DNA of 64,000 nucleotides from Lacrimispora celerecrescens (GCF_000732605.1 NZ_JPME01000003.1:151-64150); one strand, 5' to 3'. Counted from the stretch's first letter, positions 1-9,092 are shown. Notes: generated by a model not told the origin, from the letters alone. Numbers and translations are program-made.

Positions 1-1
1 G

Positions 2-1351
2 GACATTGTAAAACAGATCCGTTCTTTAAAAGACGGTACTCAGATCATTATCGGAACTCCTGGCCGTGTTATGGATCATATGCGCAGGAAGACCGTGAAA
101 TTCGAGCACGTTCATACGGTGGTCATGGATGAAGCCGATGAGATGTTAAATATGGGATTCCTTGAGGATATGGAAACTATTTTAAGCCAGCTTCCGGAAG
201 AGCGCCAGACTGTTATGTTCTCCGCTACCATGCCGCCTGCTATTATGGAAATCGCAAGAAAGTTCCAGCAGGAGCCGGTAACCGTTAAGGTAGTAAAGAA
301 AGAACTGACCGTTCCTAAGGTGACCCAGTATTATTATGAAGTAAAACCTAAGAGCAAGGTAGAAGTTATGTGCCGTCTGCTTGATATGTACGCACCGAAG
401 CTGTCTGTTGCTTTCTGTAACACCAAGAAGCAGGTAGACGAGCTGGTACAGGCCCTTCAGGGACGTGGTTACTTCGCGGAAGGACTTCATGGAGATTTAA
501 AGCAGATCCAGCGTGACAGGGTCATGAACAGCTTCCGTAACGGTAAGACAGAGATCCTTGTGGCAACTGATGTTGCAGCCCGTGGAATCGACGTAGACGA
601 CGTAGAAGCCGTATTTAACTATGACCTTCCCCAGGATGATGAATATTATGTTCACAGAATCGGCCGTACCGGTCGTGCAGGCCGTGAGGGTATTGCCTTC
701 AGTTTCGTAGTAGGCAAGGAGGTTTATAAGCTTCGCGACATTCAGCGTTACTGCAAGACCAAGATCATTCCTCAGGCTATCCCTTCCTTAAATGACGTAA
801 CTGCCATTAAGGTGGATAAGATTCTGGAAAATGTGGCCGACACCATCGGAGATACAGATTTAAGCAAGATGGTAAACATCATTGAAAAGAAGCTTTTGGA
901 AGAGGATTATACGTCTCTTGATTTGGCCGCAGCTTTACTGAGAATGATGATGGGCGAGGAAAATGAGGACATCATTGATACAAGAGAGCCTCGTTCTCTG
1001 GATAATCTTGAAAACTTGTACGGCGGCGGAAGCCGTGGCCGCAGCAGCAGAAATGGAAATGGAAGCGGAAATGGCCGTGGAGGAAGATATGATTCTTCCA
1101 GAGAAGATATGGCCCGTCTGTTCATTAACATTGGAAAGAACCAGAATGTGAAGCCAGGAGATATTCTGGGCGCCATTGCTGGAGAATCAGGCATGCCAGG
1201 TAAGATGGTCGGAAGCATCGACATGTATGACAAGTATACATTTGTAGAGGTTCCGAGAGAAAGCGCCGACGCTGTATTACAGGCCATGAAGGATGTTAAG
1301 ATCAAAGGAAAAAATATCCATATGGAAAAAGCCAACGGAAAAGGCAGATAA
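2..1351 (+). CDS. DEAD-box ATP-dependent RNA helicase, DeaD/CsdA type (5' partial)
   Basis: This is an RNA helicase that remodels structured RNA, such as ribosome assembly intermediates or cold-stabilised mRNA. The reading frame is open to the window edge (TPGR motif Ib is encoded before the first in-frame ATG), so the Q motif and Walker A lie upstream. Visible motifs, in order, are TPGR, DEAD (VVMDEADEML), SAT, ARGID and HRIGRTGR. A glycine/arginine-rich linker follows, then a C-terminal DbpA-type RNA-binding domain (ARLFINIGKN to about KGKNIHMEK), which is typical of the DeaD/CsdA/DbpA branch and distinguishes it from the second helicase at 7586. A strong hairpin terminator follows the stop codon. 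Confidence 0.93.
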   Translation, partial: DIVKQIRSLKDGTQIIIGTPGRVMDHMRRKTVKFEHVHTVVMDEADEMLNMGFLEDMETILSQLPEERQTVMFSATMPPAIMEIARKFQQEPVTVKVVKKELTVPKVTQYYYEVKPKSKVEVMCRLLDMYAPKLSVAFCNTKKQVDELVQALQGRGYFAEGLHGDLKQIQRDRVMNSFRNGKTEILVATDVAARGIDVDDVEAVFNYDLPQDDEYYVHRIGRTGRAGREGIAFSFVVGKEVYKLRDIQRYCKTKIIPQAIPSLNDVTAIKVDKILENVADTIGDTDLSKMVNIIEKKLLEEDYTSLDLAAALLRMMMGEENEDIIDTREPRSLDNLENLYGGGSRGRSSRNGNGSGNGRGGRYDSSREDMARLFINIGKNQNVKPGDILGAIAGESGMPGKMVGSIDMYDKYTFVEVPRESADAVLQAMKDVKIKGKNIHMEKANGKGR

Positions 1352-1356
1352 ATTTC

Positions 1357-1419
1357 CGGGAGCTGGAAGAGGAAGGAAGACGGAGTGTCTTACCGGATTC
1401 GCCCAGCTCCCGTTTTTTT
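1357..1419 (+). terminator. Rho-independent terminator of the DEAD-box helicase gene
   Basis: Two perfectly complementary 10-bp arms (1357-1366, CGGGAGCTGG, and 1403-1412) are separated by a 36-nt loop and followed by seven T residues. Confidence 0.85.
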
Positions 1420-1443
1420 GTCCACAGGTAATTAAAGGTTTTC

Positions 1444-1472
1444 TTGCTTCTTGTGGAAAAAGAAGTTACAAT
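1444..1472 (+). promoter_or_regulatory. Putative sigma-A promoter for rlmD
   Basis: TTGCTT (1444-1449) and TACAAT (1467-1472) are separated by 17 bp, in the gap between the helicase terminator and rlmD. The match to consensus is moderate. The leader would be about 105 nt. Confidence 0.4.
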
Positions 1473-1584
1473 AAGTTCAAGATGTGTATATAGTACCGTT
1501 TTCAAGAGGTTTTGGGTCAGGAAATGCTTCGGGCAGGGTGCGAAAGCCAGCCTGTAGGCAGGTATATAGTAACTGGAGGTTATG

Positions 1585-2964
1585 ATGGCAGAGTGGAAGA
1601 AGAATGATCGAATCGAGGTAGTGATTGAGGATATGAGCGAAACCGGGGAAGGGATCGGAAAGACCGATGGATTTACCTGGTTTATTAAGGATACAGTGAT
1701 CGGAGATAAGGTCCAGGCTAAGGTGATGAAAACCAAGAAGTCCTATGGGTTTGCAAAGCTTGAGCGGATCACGGAACCGTCTGTAAACAGAGTGACACCC
1801 AAATGTCCGGTCGCAGGGCCTTGCGGCGGCTGTCAGCTTCAGGCAATGGATTATGAGGAGCAGCTACGGTATAAGGAACGGAAGATTTATAACAATATTA
1901 CCAGGATCGGCGGCTTTTCTGAAGTTCCCATGCTGCCTATCATGGGGATGGACGAGCCATGGAGATATAGGAATAAGGCGCAGTTTCCATGGGGACTGGA
2001 CAAAGACGGGAATATTATCGTGGGATTTTATGCGGGACGCACCCATATTATCATAGGCTGTGAGGATTGTCTTTTGGGGGCAGAGGAGAACCGGGAGGTC
2101 TTAAGGCGGATCAAAGCGCATATGGAGCGGTATCACCTCATGCCTTATGATGAAGCCACTCACAAGGGGCTGATTCGTCATACCTTGATCCGTAAAGGGT
2201 TTCGGACCGGAGAACTTATGGTCTGTCAGGTTATTAATGGAAAAAGCCTGCCTCATAGCGAGGAGTTAGTAAATAGTCTTCTGGAAATTCCTGGTATGAC
2301 CAGCATTTCTTTTAACATCAATAAGGATAGGACCAATGTGATTTTAGGGGACCGGGTGGAAAACCTTTATGGGCCGGGCTATATTACGGATTCTATTGGA
2401 GACGTGAAATACCGCATTTCACCACTGTCCTTTTATCAGGTGAATCCGGTGCAGACGGAAAAGCTTTATGGTGCTGCTCTTGAGTATGCAGGACTTACCG
2501 GAGGGGAAACGGTTTGGGACCTTTACTGCGGGATTGGAACCATCTCTCTTTTTCTGGCACAAAAGGCAAAAAAGGTATATGGAGTGGAGATTGTGCCCCA
2601 GGCCATTGAGGATGCCAGGGAGAATGCCAGATTAAATGGGTTGGATAATGTGGAGTTCTTTGTAGGGAAGGCGGAAGAAGTGCTGCCGGAGCAGTATGAG
2701 AAGAATCATGTGTATGCAGACGTGATCGTGGTGGATCCTCCCAGAAAGGGCTGTGATGAAGCGTGCTTAAATACCATTGTGAAGATGGCGCCGAAGAGAG
2801 TGGTGTATGTGAGCTGTGATTCGGCTACATTGGCAAGAGATATGAAGTACCTGGCTGAGAGAGGGTATAAGGTAGAGAAGGTCAGAGGGTGTGATATGTT
2901 CCCTCAGGGGCTGCATGTGGAGACGGTTTGCCTTCTTGAACGTGTCAAAAGCGATGTCTCATAA
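1585..2964 (+). CDS. rlmD: 23S rRNA (uracil-5-)-methyltransferase RlmD/RumA family
   Basis: SAM-dependent enzyme that makes 5-methyluridine in 23S rRNA (or the related RlmCD activity in Gram-positives). An N-terminal TRAM domain (roughly residues 5-60) is followed by an iron-sulfur cysteine set C-x5-C-x2-C (CPVAGPCGGC, near residue 75) with a later Cys in GCEDC. A Rossmann SAM domain follows, with DLYCGIGT, the DPPRKG motif IV, and the catalytic Cys in VSCDSATLARD (about residue 411). The length of about 460 residues is normal for the family. Two ATGs lie in tandem. The GGAGG ends only 2 nt before the first (1582) and 5 nt before the second, so 1585 is preferred. Confidence 0.93.
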   Translation: MAEWKKNDRIEVVIEDMSETGEGIGKTDGFTWFIKDTVIGDKVQAKVMKTKKSYGFAKLERITEPSVNRVTPKCPVAGPCGGCQLQAMDYEEQLRYKERKIYNNITRIGGFSEVPMLPIMGMDEPWRYRNKAQFPWGLDKDGNIIVGFYAGRTHIIIGCEDCLLGAEENREVLRRIKAHMERYHLMPYDEATHKGLIRHTLIRKGFRTGELMVCQVINGKSLPHSEELVNSLLEIPGMTSISFNINKDRTNVILGDRVENLYGPGYITDSIGDVKYRISPLSFYQVNPVQTEKLYGAALEYAGLTGGETVWDLYCGIGTISLFLAQKAKKVYGVEIVPQAIEDARENARLNGLDNVEFFVGKAEEVLPEQYEKNHVYADVIVVDPPRKGCDEACLNTIVKMAPKRVVYVSCDSATLARDMKYLAERGYKVEKVRGCDMFPQGLHVETVCLLERVKSDVS

Positions 2965-3012
2965 TGATATGTCGAAGAAAAAACATCGATATAATTAAAA
3001 GGAGGAGTTCCT

Positions 3013-3945
3013 ATCAATAAAACAATAAATGAACCATGGATTAAGCTAAAAGACTGTCTTAGTTACGAAGATTATGATTCGATTAATTCGCTTCAGATGC
3101 AATGCTTCCATGAAGATCAAATCACTTTAAAGCTGGAGCTTGATTATAAGCTTGGTGATGCTGTAAATAGTACTGACAGAACTGGTATCCACGACATCAA
3201 CGAATTTATGTATTACGCAGGTGAACAACTAGTAGGATATATCGGGATATGTGATTTTGGAGGTACATCGGCACCTCTCGAAATTACTGGTATGGTACAT
3301 CCGAAATATAGACGACAAGGGATTTTTTCAAAATTGTTTGAATTAGCCATTGCAGAAGGCAGACGGAGGAATGGGAGGGGCATTCTTGCATTATGCGATA
3401 AAAAATCTGTTTCCGGCCACGAATTTTTAGAAAGAGCCGGAGCGGCATATAAATTTTCGGAATTTGAAATGTATCTGCATGATGAATCCTTTGAGATGAT
3501 CGAGAAACGGCTATGTAACATTAACTTCAGAAAAGCTACCAATGCAGATGCCTTTGAGGTAGCCCGACAAAACACGATTTATTTTGGCGACCTTCCGGAG
3601 AAAGAGAATGAGAATGATCCAAACGAGGAAATTCTTTTACCGGAGGACGAAGAAAGAAAAGGTATGACCATTTATTTCGCGGAAAAGGATAATCAGATTA
3701 TCGGGAAGGTTCATCTGCAGATGATTAACGGGCTTGGAGGGATCTACGGGCTGGGAATATTGCCGGAGAACCGAGGAAAGGGATTTGGGCGGGCAATTCT
3801 AATGAAGGCCATAGAAAAACTAAAGGATGCAAAAGCAACAGAGATTATGCTCCAGGTTGCCGCTGAGAATGAGACAGCCCTCCGCCTATACAAGTCCTGT
3901 GGATTCCAGGAAACGTCAGTAATGGACTATTTTGAACTGAAATGA
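3013..3945 (+). CDS. Two-domain GNAT N-acetyltransferase, probable AUC start
   Basis: Two GNAT (Gcn5-related acetyltransferase) folds in tandem. The first carries the acetyl-CoA loop around VHPKYRRQGIFSKL, the second around ILPENRGKGFGRAIL. It is expected to transfer acetyl from acetyl-CoA to a small molecule or protein; the substrate is unknown. The first in-frame ATG is at 3097, but the frame is open from 2995. An excellent AAAGGAGG (2998-3005) stands 7 nt before an ATC codon at 3013. The intervening translation (NKTINEPWIKLKDCLSYEDY) reads as plausible protein. I therefore place the start at 3013, a near-cognate AUC codon. The conservative alternative is 3097. Confidence 0.8.
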   Translation: MNKTINEPWIKLKDCLSYEDYDSINSLQMQCFHEDQITLKLELDYKLGDAVNSTDRTGIHDINEFMYYAGEQLVGYIGICDFGGTSAPLEITGMVHPKYRRQGIFSKLFELAIAEGRRRNGRGILALCDKKSVSGHEFLERAGAAYKFSEFEMYLHDESFEMIEKRLCNINFRKATNADAFEVARQNTIYFGDLPEKENENDPNEEILLPEDEERKGMTIYFAEKDNQIIGKVHLQMINGLGGIYGLGILPENRGKGFGRAILMKAIEKLKDAKATEIMLQVAAENETALRLYKSCGFQETSVMDYFELK

Positions 3946-3978
3946 TTACATTGATGATTCAATAGGGGGAAGATGTAA

Positions 3979-4428
3979 GTGGAGATTTTTGTGGATGCAG
4001 ACGCCTGTCCGGTAGTTAAAGTTGTGGAAAAGGTAGCAAAAGAAAATAGGGTAGAAGTATGTCTCCTATGCGATACAAATCATGTGTTACAGTCTGATTA
4101 TAGTGTGATAAAGGTTATTGGTGCAGGAGCTGATGCAGTTGATTTTGCATTGGTAAGCCTGTGTAAATCTGGAGATATTGTAGTAACCCAGGATTATGGT
4201 GTGGCGGCAATGGTGCTGGGAAAAAATGCATATGCGATTCATCAATCTGGAAGATGGTATACCAATGACAACATAGATCAGCTTCTTATGGAGCGGCATA
4301 TGGCAAAAGCGGCAAGGAGAGCAAAATCTAAACATCATCTGAGTGGACCAAGAAAAAGAACTCTGGAAGATGACAAGCAATTTGAAGAATCATTTCGAAA
4401 ATTAATTGCCTATGCTGGTGAAAAATAA
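3979..4428 (+). CDS. YaiI/YqxD family protein (UPF0178/DUF188)
   Basis: A 149-residue protein of the YaiI/YqxD family, whose function is not established; the fold is PIN-like in predictions. Family hallmarks are the N-terminal FVDADACPV motif with its paired aspartates, the VTQDYGVA block, and the C-terminal KSKHHLSGPRKRT basic segment. The start is GTG at 3979, 8 nt behind GGGGGA. An ATG just upstream is closed by a stop codon. It lies 33 bp after the GNAT gene on the same strand, so the two may be co-transcribed. Confidence 0.85.
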   Translation: MEIFVDADACPVVKVVEKVAKENRVEVCLLCDTNHVLQSDYSVIKVIGAGADAVDFALVSLCKSGDIVVTQDYGVAAMVLGKNAYAIHQSGRWYTNDNIDQLLMERHMAKAARRAKSKHHLSGPRKRTLEDDKQFEESFRKLIAYAGEK

Positions 4429-4487
4429 CGATCTGATTTTTGACACGTAACTTGCATTGATTAATCTAGGCTAAGGAGGTTAATTTT

Positions 4488-5045
4488 ATGGATAATAGAA
4501 TTCTGCCAAATGAATTCCCAACTTTAACTACAGATCGATTAATACTTAGAGAATTAGTTGAAGAAGATGCGTTAAGGATGTATTCTGTTCTGTCATCTGA
4601 GAAGGTCACGGAATATTTTGGAATGTTTCCCTTGATAGATGTAGAAACAGCGAAAGGTATAATCGCTCGTTATAAAAATTCGTTTAACGATGACTTTGCA
4701 ATACGATGGGGGATTGAACTAAAAGAAACAAATTTAATAATTGGCACTTGTGGATTTCATAATTGGAATCATAGACACAATAGAGCTGAAATTGGATATG
4801 AATTACATGAAGATTATTGGTACAAAGGGTATGCAAAAGAAGCATTAAAACCAATTATAGAGTATGGTTTCAGTCATATGCAATTGTCAAGAATTGAAGC
4901 CATTGTATACCCTGAAAATAAGAATTCAGAAAAACTGTTAAGGAAGATCGGTTTTGATTATGAAGGTTTATTAAAGGGATATGCTTTTTTTAGAAATAAA
5001 CAACAGGATTTAAATATGTTCTCTCTATTAAACAATAATATATAA
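4488..5045 (+). CDS. RimJ/RimL-type GNAT acetyltransferase
   Basis: A 185-residue single-domain GNAT of the RimJ/RimL (Acetyltransf_3) type. It shows the N-terminal LTTDRLILRELVEEDA strand-helix, the CGFHNWN core, the YELHEDYWYKGYAKEAL acetyl-CoA loop and a C-terminal ENKNSEKLLRKIGF helix. Relatives acetylate ribosomal protein N-termini or small amines; the substrate here is unknown. AAGGAGG lies a normal distance before ATG 4488. Codon use is more AT-rich than in the rlmD region. Confidence 0.88.
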   Translation: MDNRILPNEFPTLTTDRLILRELVEEDALRMYSVLSSEKVTEYFGMFPLIDVETAKGIIARYKNSFNDDFAIRWGIELKETNLIIGTCGFHNWNHRHNRAEIGYELHEDYWYKGYAKEALKPIIEYGFSHMQLSRIEAIVYPENKNSEKLLRKIGFDYEGLLKGYAFFRNKQQDLNMFSLLNNNI

Positions 5046-5185
5046 AGTGACTCATATAGGAATAACAATGGATGTCGATATGTAAGCCTCTAATTTACAA
5101 GATTCCTTTTGGAACCAAGGCGAGGGAAAATGGCCTCTTCCTTAGAAATTGACTGAACCGTCATGAAGATAGTAACAGTCGTAGA

Positions 5186-6499
5186 ATGGAGAAACCAGTG
5201 AATACAGTACAAAAAATAAAAACTCTGCGGAAACACCCATTAATTGAATTATTAAAAAATAACAAAGGAAATCCAAGAACTCTAATTTTAATGGAACCGC
5301 TCTGGGGTATCCCGTATAACTTGATCGCACCTTTTGCTACTCTATATATGTACACGCAGGGAATAACGGACGTTCAAATCGGACTGATTCTATCGATTGC
5401 AATGTTTGTCCAGGTATTTTTTTCCTTCTTCGGTGGTATTATAACCGATAAGTTTGGGCGCAAATTTACAACCATGATGGGTGATTTCTTTGGTTGGTGC
5501 GTTGCCTGCCTGATATGGTCTGTTTCGGGTAACTTTTGGTTCTTTTTAATTGCAGTTTTATTTAACAGTTTTGAGCAGATTAACCAGACAGCATGGTATT
5601 GTTTATTGATTGAAGATGCAGATTCCAAGGATCTATTAGGAATATATACCTGGGTGAACATAGGCGGATTGGTTGCAATCTTTTTTGCACCAATTTCAGG
5701 ATTGTTGATAAATTCCTTTACCGTGGTTCCGGTTGTCCGTATTTTATATTTTGTTTTTGCTGTGAATATGCTGATTAAGGTGATTGTTACCTTTAAGTAT
5801 TGTGATGAAACCCGGCAGGGAAAGATCCGTATGACAGAGACGAAAGATACCTCTGTTTTCCAGATGTTATATGAGTACAAGGATCTGATACCCAAAATAC
5901 TAATGGATAAAGAGATTATGAAAGTGCTTATGATCTCTGTAATATTACATATCACGAATCTTGTCAGTACTAACTTCTTTAGCTTGTATGTAACACAAAG
6001 ATTAGGTATCGCAGATCGTTATCTGGCTTTTTTTCCTATTTTGAATGCGGCCGTGATGTTGATTTTCATGATTGGAGTACAGCACCGCTTGGAATCTGTA
6101 AAGTTTCGCATTCCCATGTGGATCGGCCTGGTATTGTATGCGGCATGCTCGATTCTTCTGATCCTGACTCCGATCGGTGGTATGCCGTTTATTATCATTT
6201 ATGTCTTTGTTGCGGCAGTAGCCAGTGCCCTTGTAATGCCTCGTAAAGATGCCTTGCTCCAGCTTACTATTAATCCGAAGGAGCGGGCTCGTATTAATGC
6301 TTTGATTATGGCCTTTACCATTGCTTTTGCCTCACCTTTTGGCTATTTTGCAGGCTGGATATCAAGTATTGACCGCCGCTTGCCATTTGTGTTTACATTT
6401 ACTATTTTCATCGTTGCAATCATAATCGTTGGCCGTATCCGTGATCCTGAATTCGGTAAAGAGCATGGGGGAGCTGATAATCCTGTGGCTAATGGTTAA
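5186..6499 (+). CDS. MFS transporter
   Basis: A 437-residue, highly hydrophobic integral membrane protein with about 12 predicted helices. It has an MFS loop 2-3 signature (GGIITDKFGRKFTT) and a repeat-like loop around PRKDALL in the second half. It probably exports or imports a small solute; no substrate can be assigned from sequence. The start is uncertain: ATG 5186 has no clear ribosome binding site, while GTG 5201 lies about 8 nt behind GGAGA. It is a single-gene unit with a strong terminator downstream. Confidence 0.85.
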   Translation: MEKPVNTVQKIKTLRKHPLIELLKNNKGNPRTLILMEPLWGIPYNLIAPFATLYMYTQGITDVQIGLILSIAMFVQVFFSFFGGIITDKFGRKFTTMMGDFFGWCVACLIWSVSGNFWFFLIAVLFNSFEQINQTAWYCLLIEDADSKDLLGIYTWVNIGGLVAIFFAPISGLLINSFTVVPVVRILYFVFAVNMLIKVIVTFKYCDETRQGKIRMTETKDTSVFQMLYEYKDLIPKILMDKEIMKVLMISVILHITNLVSTNFFSLYVTQRLGIADRYLAFFPILNAAVMLIFMIGVQHRLESVKFRIPMWIGLVLYAACSILLILTPIGGMPFIIIYVFVAAVASALVMPRKDALLQLTINPKERARINALIMAFTIAFASPFGYFAGWISSIDRRLPFVFTFTIFIVAIIIVGRIRDPEFGKEHGGADNPVANG

Positions 6500-6557
6500 C
6501 CGTTTCACCGGTAGCTTTAGGATTTTTAATCCGAGTTATAAATAACAGAGGCGTAAC

Positions 6558-6601
6558 ATGAACTGCTCCCTGTCAAAAAGTAAGGGAGCGGTTCATTTTT
6601 T
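6558..6601 (+). terminator. Terminator after the MFS gene
   Basis: A 14-bp stem (6558-6571 with 6583-6596, one G-U pair) has an 11-nt loop and a run of five to six T. It also separates the convergent ridA-like gene. Confidence 0.85.
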
Positions 6602-6650
6602 CTGATTAACTCGATGCCTGGTCTCCTGGCATTGTTACCCTGTGAACGGT

Positions 6651-7043
6651 TTAGCTAATATGTGCTACAGCACGAATTTCAATCAGCTGGCCAGGAAACG
6701 CCATACCTGACACTCCGACCAGGGTGCCGGCCGGTCGATGATCACCCACATACTCCTTGAAAATACGAATGCATTTTTCGAAATGTTCTTGTGGGTCAGT
6801 CAGAAAAATCTCCATCTCAGCGATGTTCGACCTCTCAGCGCCAAATCCTGCCAGTACCCGGTCAAGATTTTCCAGCGTTTGTCTTGTCTGTGCCTCGATA
6901 TCGCCCTCTCCAACAAACGTGCCCTGCATATCATGGGAGAATTGACCCGATATATATAGAGTGCCGTTAACGCAGTAGCCCTGGGCGATGCCGTGTTCGT
7001 CTTCCCATGGTAGACCGTGATTGTAGGTATTAATATTAGTCAT
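6651..7043 (-). CDS. RidA/YjgF/YER057c family protein
   Basis: A 130-residue RidA-family enzyme. The family hydrolyses reactive enamine/imine intermediates released by PLP enzymes, forming ketoacid and ammonia. The conserved Arg of the HRPAGTLVGVSG motif (R103) and the C-terminal QLIEIRAVA strand with its Glu are present. Sequence departs from housekeeping RidA (LPWEDEHGIAQGY at the N-terminus), so it is probably a paralogue subgroup. It is divergent from the HxlR regulator at 7141 across an intergenic region with three dyads, which suggests control by that regulator. Confidence 0.88.
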   Translation of the reverse strand: MTNINTYNHGLPWEDEHGIAQGYCVNGTLYISGQFSHDMQGTFVGEGDIEAQTRQTLENLDRVLAGFGAERSNIAEMEIFLTDPQEHFEKCIRIFKEYVGDHRPAGTLVGVSGMAFPGQLIEIRAVAHIS

Positions 7044-7056
7044 TATTATCTCTCCT

Positions 7057-7131
7057 TTACTTTAAAGTAAGCTTAGTATATACTAAGCTAAAATAAAAGA
7101 ATAGTACGCACTATATTGATAGGTACTATTC
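7057..7131. promoter_or_regulatory. Divergent ridA-like/hxlR control region with three dyads
   Basis: Three inverted repeats are packed between the divergent genes. They are a 14-bp perfect palindrome TTACTTTAAAGTAA (7057-7070), a 20-bp perfect palindrome AGCTTAGTATATACTAAGCT (7070-7089), and 9-bp arms GAATAGTAC/GTACTATTC (7099-7107 and 7123-7131). They are good operator candidates for the adjacent winged-helix HxlR protein. A TATACT -10-like element lies inside the second palindrome on the minus strand. Confidence 0.65.
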
Positions 7132-7140
7132 GAAAGGATA

Positions 7141-7494
7141 GTGTATGTAAATATGGGTATGGCTGATTTTAATGGTGAAGTTAAAAATATACAGGATACA
7201 CCTTTTGGTTATACGATGTCAGTGATCGGTGGTAAATGGAAAATGGTTATTATATACCTTTTAGCCGAAAACCAAACAGTTCGCTTTAATGAACTGAAAA
7301 GACAATTAGGTACTATTACTTTTAAAGTATTGAGCTCTCAATTAAAAGAATTAGAAGCGGATGGACTGGTGAAGCGGAAAGAGTATCCTCAAATCCCTCC
7401 TAAAGTAGAGTACAGTCTGACAGGTAAAGCAGAAACTCTATTACCCGTTTTGGAAGAATTGTGTGAGTGGGGAGGTAAAAATCGAAATAATTAG
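7141..7494 (+). CDS. HxlR-family winged-helix transcriptional regulator
   Basis: A 117-residue HxlR/MarR-like DNA-binding protein. It contains the family core VIGGKWKMVIIYLL, the recognition region ITFKVLSSQLKELEADGLV, the wing EYPQIPPKVEYSLT and a short dimerisation helix (LLPVLEELCEWG). HxlR proteins commonly sense electrophiles, oxidants or metabolites and act on a divergent gene, here the ridA-like gene. The start is not settled: GTG 7141 lies only 3 nt after AAAGG, and ATG 7153 lies about 15 nt after it. Confidence 0.88.
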   Translation: MYVNMGMADFNGEVKNIQDTPFGYTMSVIGGKWKMVIIYLLAENQTVRFNELKRQLGTITFKVLSSQLKELEADGLVKRKEYPQIPPKVEYSLTGKAETLLPVLEELCEWGGKNRNN

Positions 7495-7585
7495 AAGTTA
7501 GCCGATCATGCCGTTCTAATTGAATGGCTTGGTCAAGCGTAAGAAAAGAGATAGATTTAAATAATACAGATTAAAAGGAGAATTT

Positions 7586-8971
7586 ATGCAATTTAAAGAA
7601 TTGAATATTATGCCTGATATTATTAAGGCTTTGGAAAAGGAAAATTACGATGTTCCTACACCGATACAGGAAGAGGCAATACCAGTTATATTAAGCGGCA
7701 GGGATTTACTTGGTTGTGCACAGACAGGCACCGGAAAAACAGCTGCATTTGCTATACCAACGCTTCAGCTGCTCAGCGAAGAAAAAGTGCCTCATCGGGC
7801 AAAACAAAATATAAGGGCTCTGATCGTAACACCGACCAGAGAGTTGGCTCTGCAAATTTATGAAAGTTTTAATACTTATGGGAAATACACCAAATTAAAA
7901 TCTTGTGTAGTCTTTGGGGGAGTATCTCAAAAGCCTCAGGAGGAAAGCTTAAAGCAGGGGGTAGATATACTGGTGGCAACACCAGGAAGACTATTGGCCT
8001 TAATCGATCAAAATATTATAAATATTGAACATATTAAAATATTAATTTTGGACGAAGCCGACCGCATGCTGGATATGGGATTTATCCATGATGTTAAAAG
8101 GATCATTGCCAAGACACCTTTAAAAAGGCAAACATTACTTTTTTCCGCTACCATGCCCCCGGACATCGCAAAGCTGGCGAGTACGATTTTGAAGACGCCT
8201 GAGAAAATAGAAATCACTCCGGTATCATCTACGGTGGATACCATTGAACAGTATTTGTATTTTGTTGATAAATGTAATAAGAAGGATTTGCTTTTGCACA
8301 TTTTAAAAGATGAGAACATCGCTTCAGCCCTGGTATTTACACGTACCAAACACGGGGCAGATCGTCTCATGAAGCAATTATCAAGGAGTGGTGTAATTGC
8401 GAAGGCAATTCATGGGGATAAATCACAAGGTGCGCGTCAGACTGCATTAAACAACTTTAAAAACAAAACATTGCGAATATTGCTTGCAACAGATATCGCG
8501 GCAAGAGGAATAGATATAGATGAACTAACTCATGTTATTAATTACGACCTGCCAGATATACCAGAGACGTATGTGCATCGTATTGGACGGACAGGCAGGG
8601 CGGGACTCGGCGGAACAGCAATATCCTTTTGTGATTTTGATGAAAAAGGGCAACTTAATGATATTGAAAAATTGATAGGGAAGAGATTAATAGAAATAAA
8701 GGATCATCCCTACCCATTAATGAACAACTTTCCGGCGGTAAAGGTTGTTCAGCCAAGAAGGGATAAAGCAAAAACAGCAAAATCTCAAGACAAACCAATA
8801 TCCCAGACTACCTCACAAAAATCGGGTGTATCGTCAAAGAGAGAATCATTGCATACAGCTTCCATAGATCGTGTTTCATCAACAAAGAAAAAGTATCGAA
8901 TGACAGCCGATGGAACATTGAAAGAAAAAAGAGGTTTTAATAATTTTTCAAAGAGGGACAAAAAGCGGTAG
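7586..8971 (+). CDS. DEAD-box ATP-dependent RNA helicase, RhlE-like
   Basis: A complete 461-residue RNA helicase. Motifs in order: Q motif (PTPIQEEAIP), Walker A AQTGTGKT, PTRELA, TPGRL, DEAD (LILDEADRMLDMGF), SAT, ARGID and HRIGRTGR. It ends in a roughly 90-residue basic, Ser/Lys-rich tail instead of the DbpA domain of the helicase at the window start, which fits the RhlE group. RhlE proteins act in ribosome maturation and RNA turnover. A good AAAAGGAGA precedes ATG 7586 and a strong terminator follows. Confidence 0.93.
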   Translation: MQFKELNIMPDIIKALEKENYDVPTPIQEEAIPVILSGRDLLGCAQTGTGKTAAFAIPTLQLLSEEKVPHRAKQNIRALIVTPTRELALQIYESFNTYGKYTKLKSCVVFGGVSQKPQEESLKQGVDILVATPGRLLALIDQNIINIEHIKILILDEADRMLDMGFIHDVKRIIAKTPLKRQTLLFSATMPPDIAKLASTILKTPEKIEITPVSSTVDTIEQYLYFVDKCNKKDLLLHILKDENIASALVFTRTKHGADRLMKQLSRSGVIAKAIHGDKSQGARQTALNNFKNKTLRILLATDIAARGIDIDELTHVINYDLPDIPETYVHRIGRTGRAGLGGTAISFCDFDEKGQLNDIEKLIGKRLIEIKDHPYPLMNNFPAVKVVQPRRDKAKTAKSQDKPISQTTSQKSGVSSKRESLHTASIDRVSSTKKKYRMTADGTLKEKRGFNNFSKRDKKR

Positions 8972-9018
8972 ATTTACTTTTCCGTTGTATTATAGATTTT
9001 TTAAAGCAGAAAATATAG

Positions 9019-9060
9019 AAAGGAATGCCAGTGTAGCGCATACGCCGGCATTCCTTTTTT
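9019..9060 (+). terminator. Terminator after the RhlE-like helicase gene
   Basis: An 11-bp perfect stem (9019-9029 with 9047-9057) is followed by a T tract that begins inside the 3' arm. It separates this gene from the convergent hxlR at 9093. Confidence 0.85.
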
Positions 9061-9092
9061 CTATAAAGACAATTTTAATGATGTAATTTAAA

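Noticed and set aside
907-1335. 142-codon minus-strand ORF in the first helicase gene
   Set aside because: It is antisense to the conserved DbpA domain and Gly/Arg linker; composition follows the real gene.
3097-3945. ATG 3097 as the GNAT start
   Set aside because: There is no ribosome binding site there, and 28 protein-like codons with a perfect upstream AAAGGAGG precede it; kept only as the conservative alternative.
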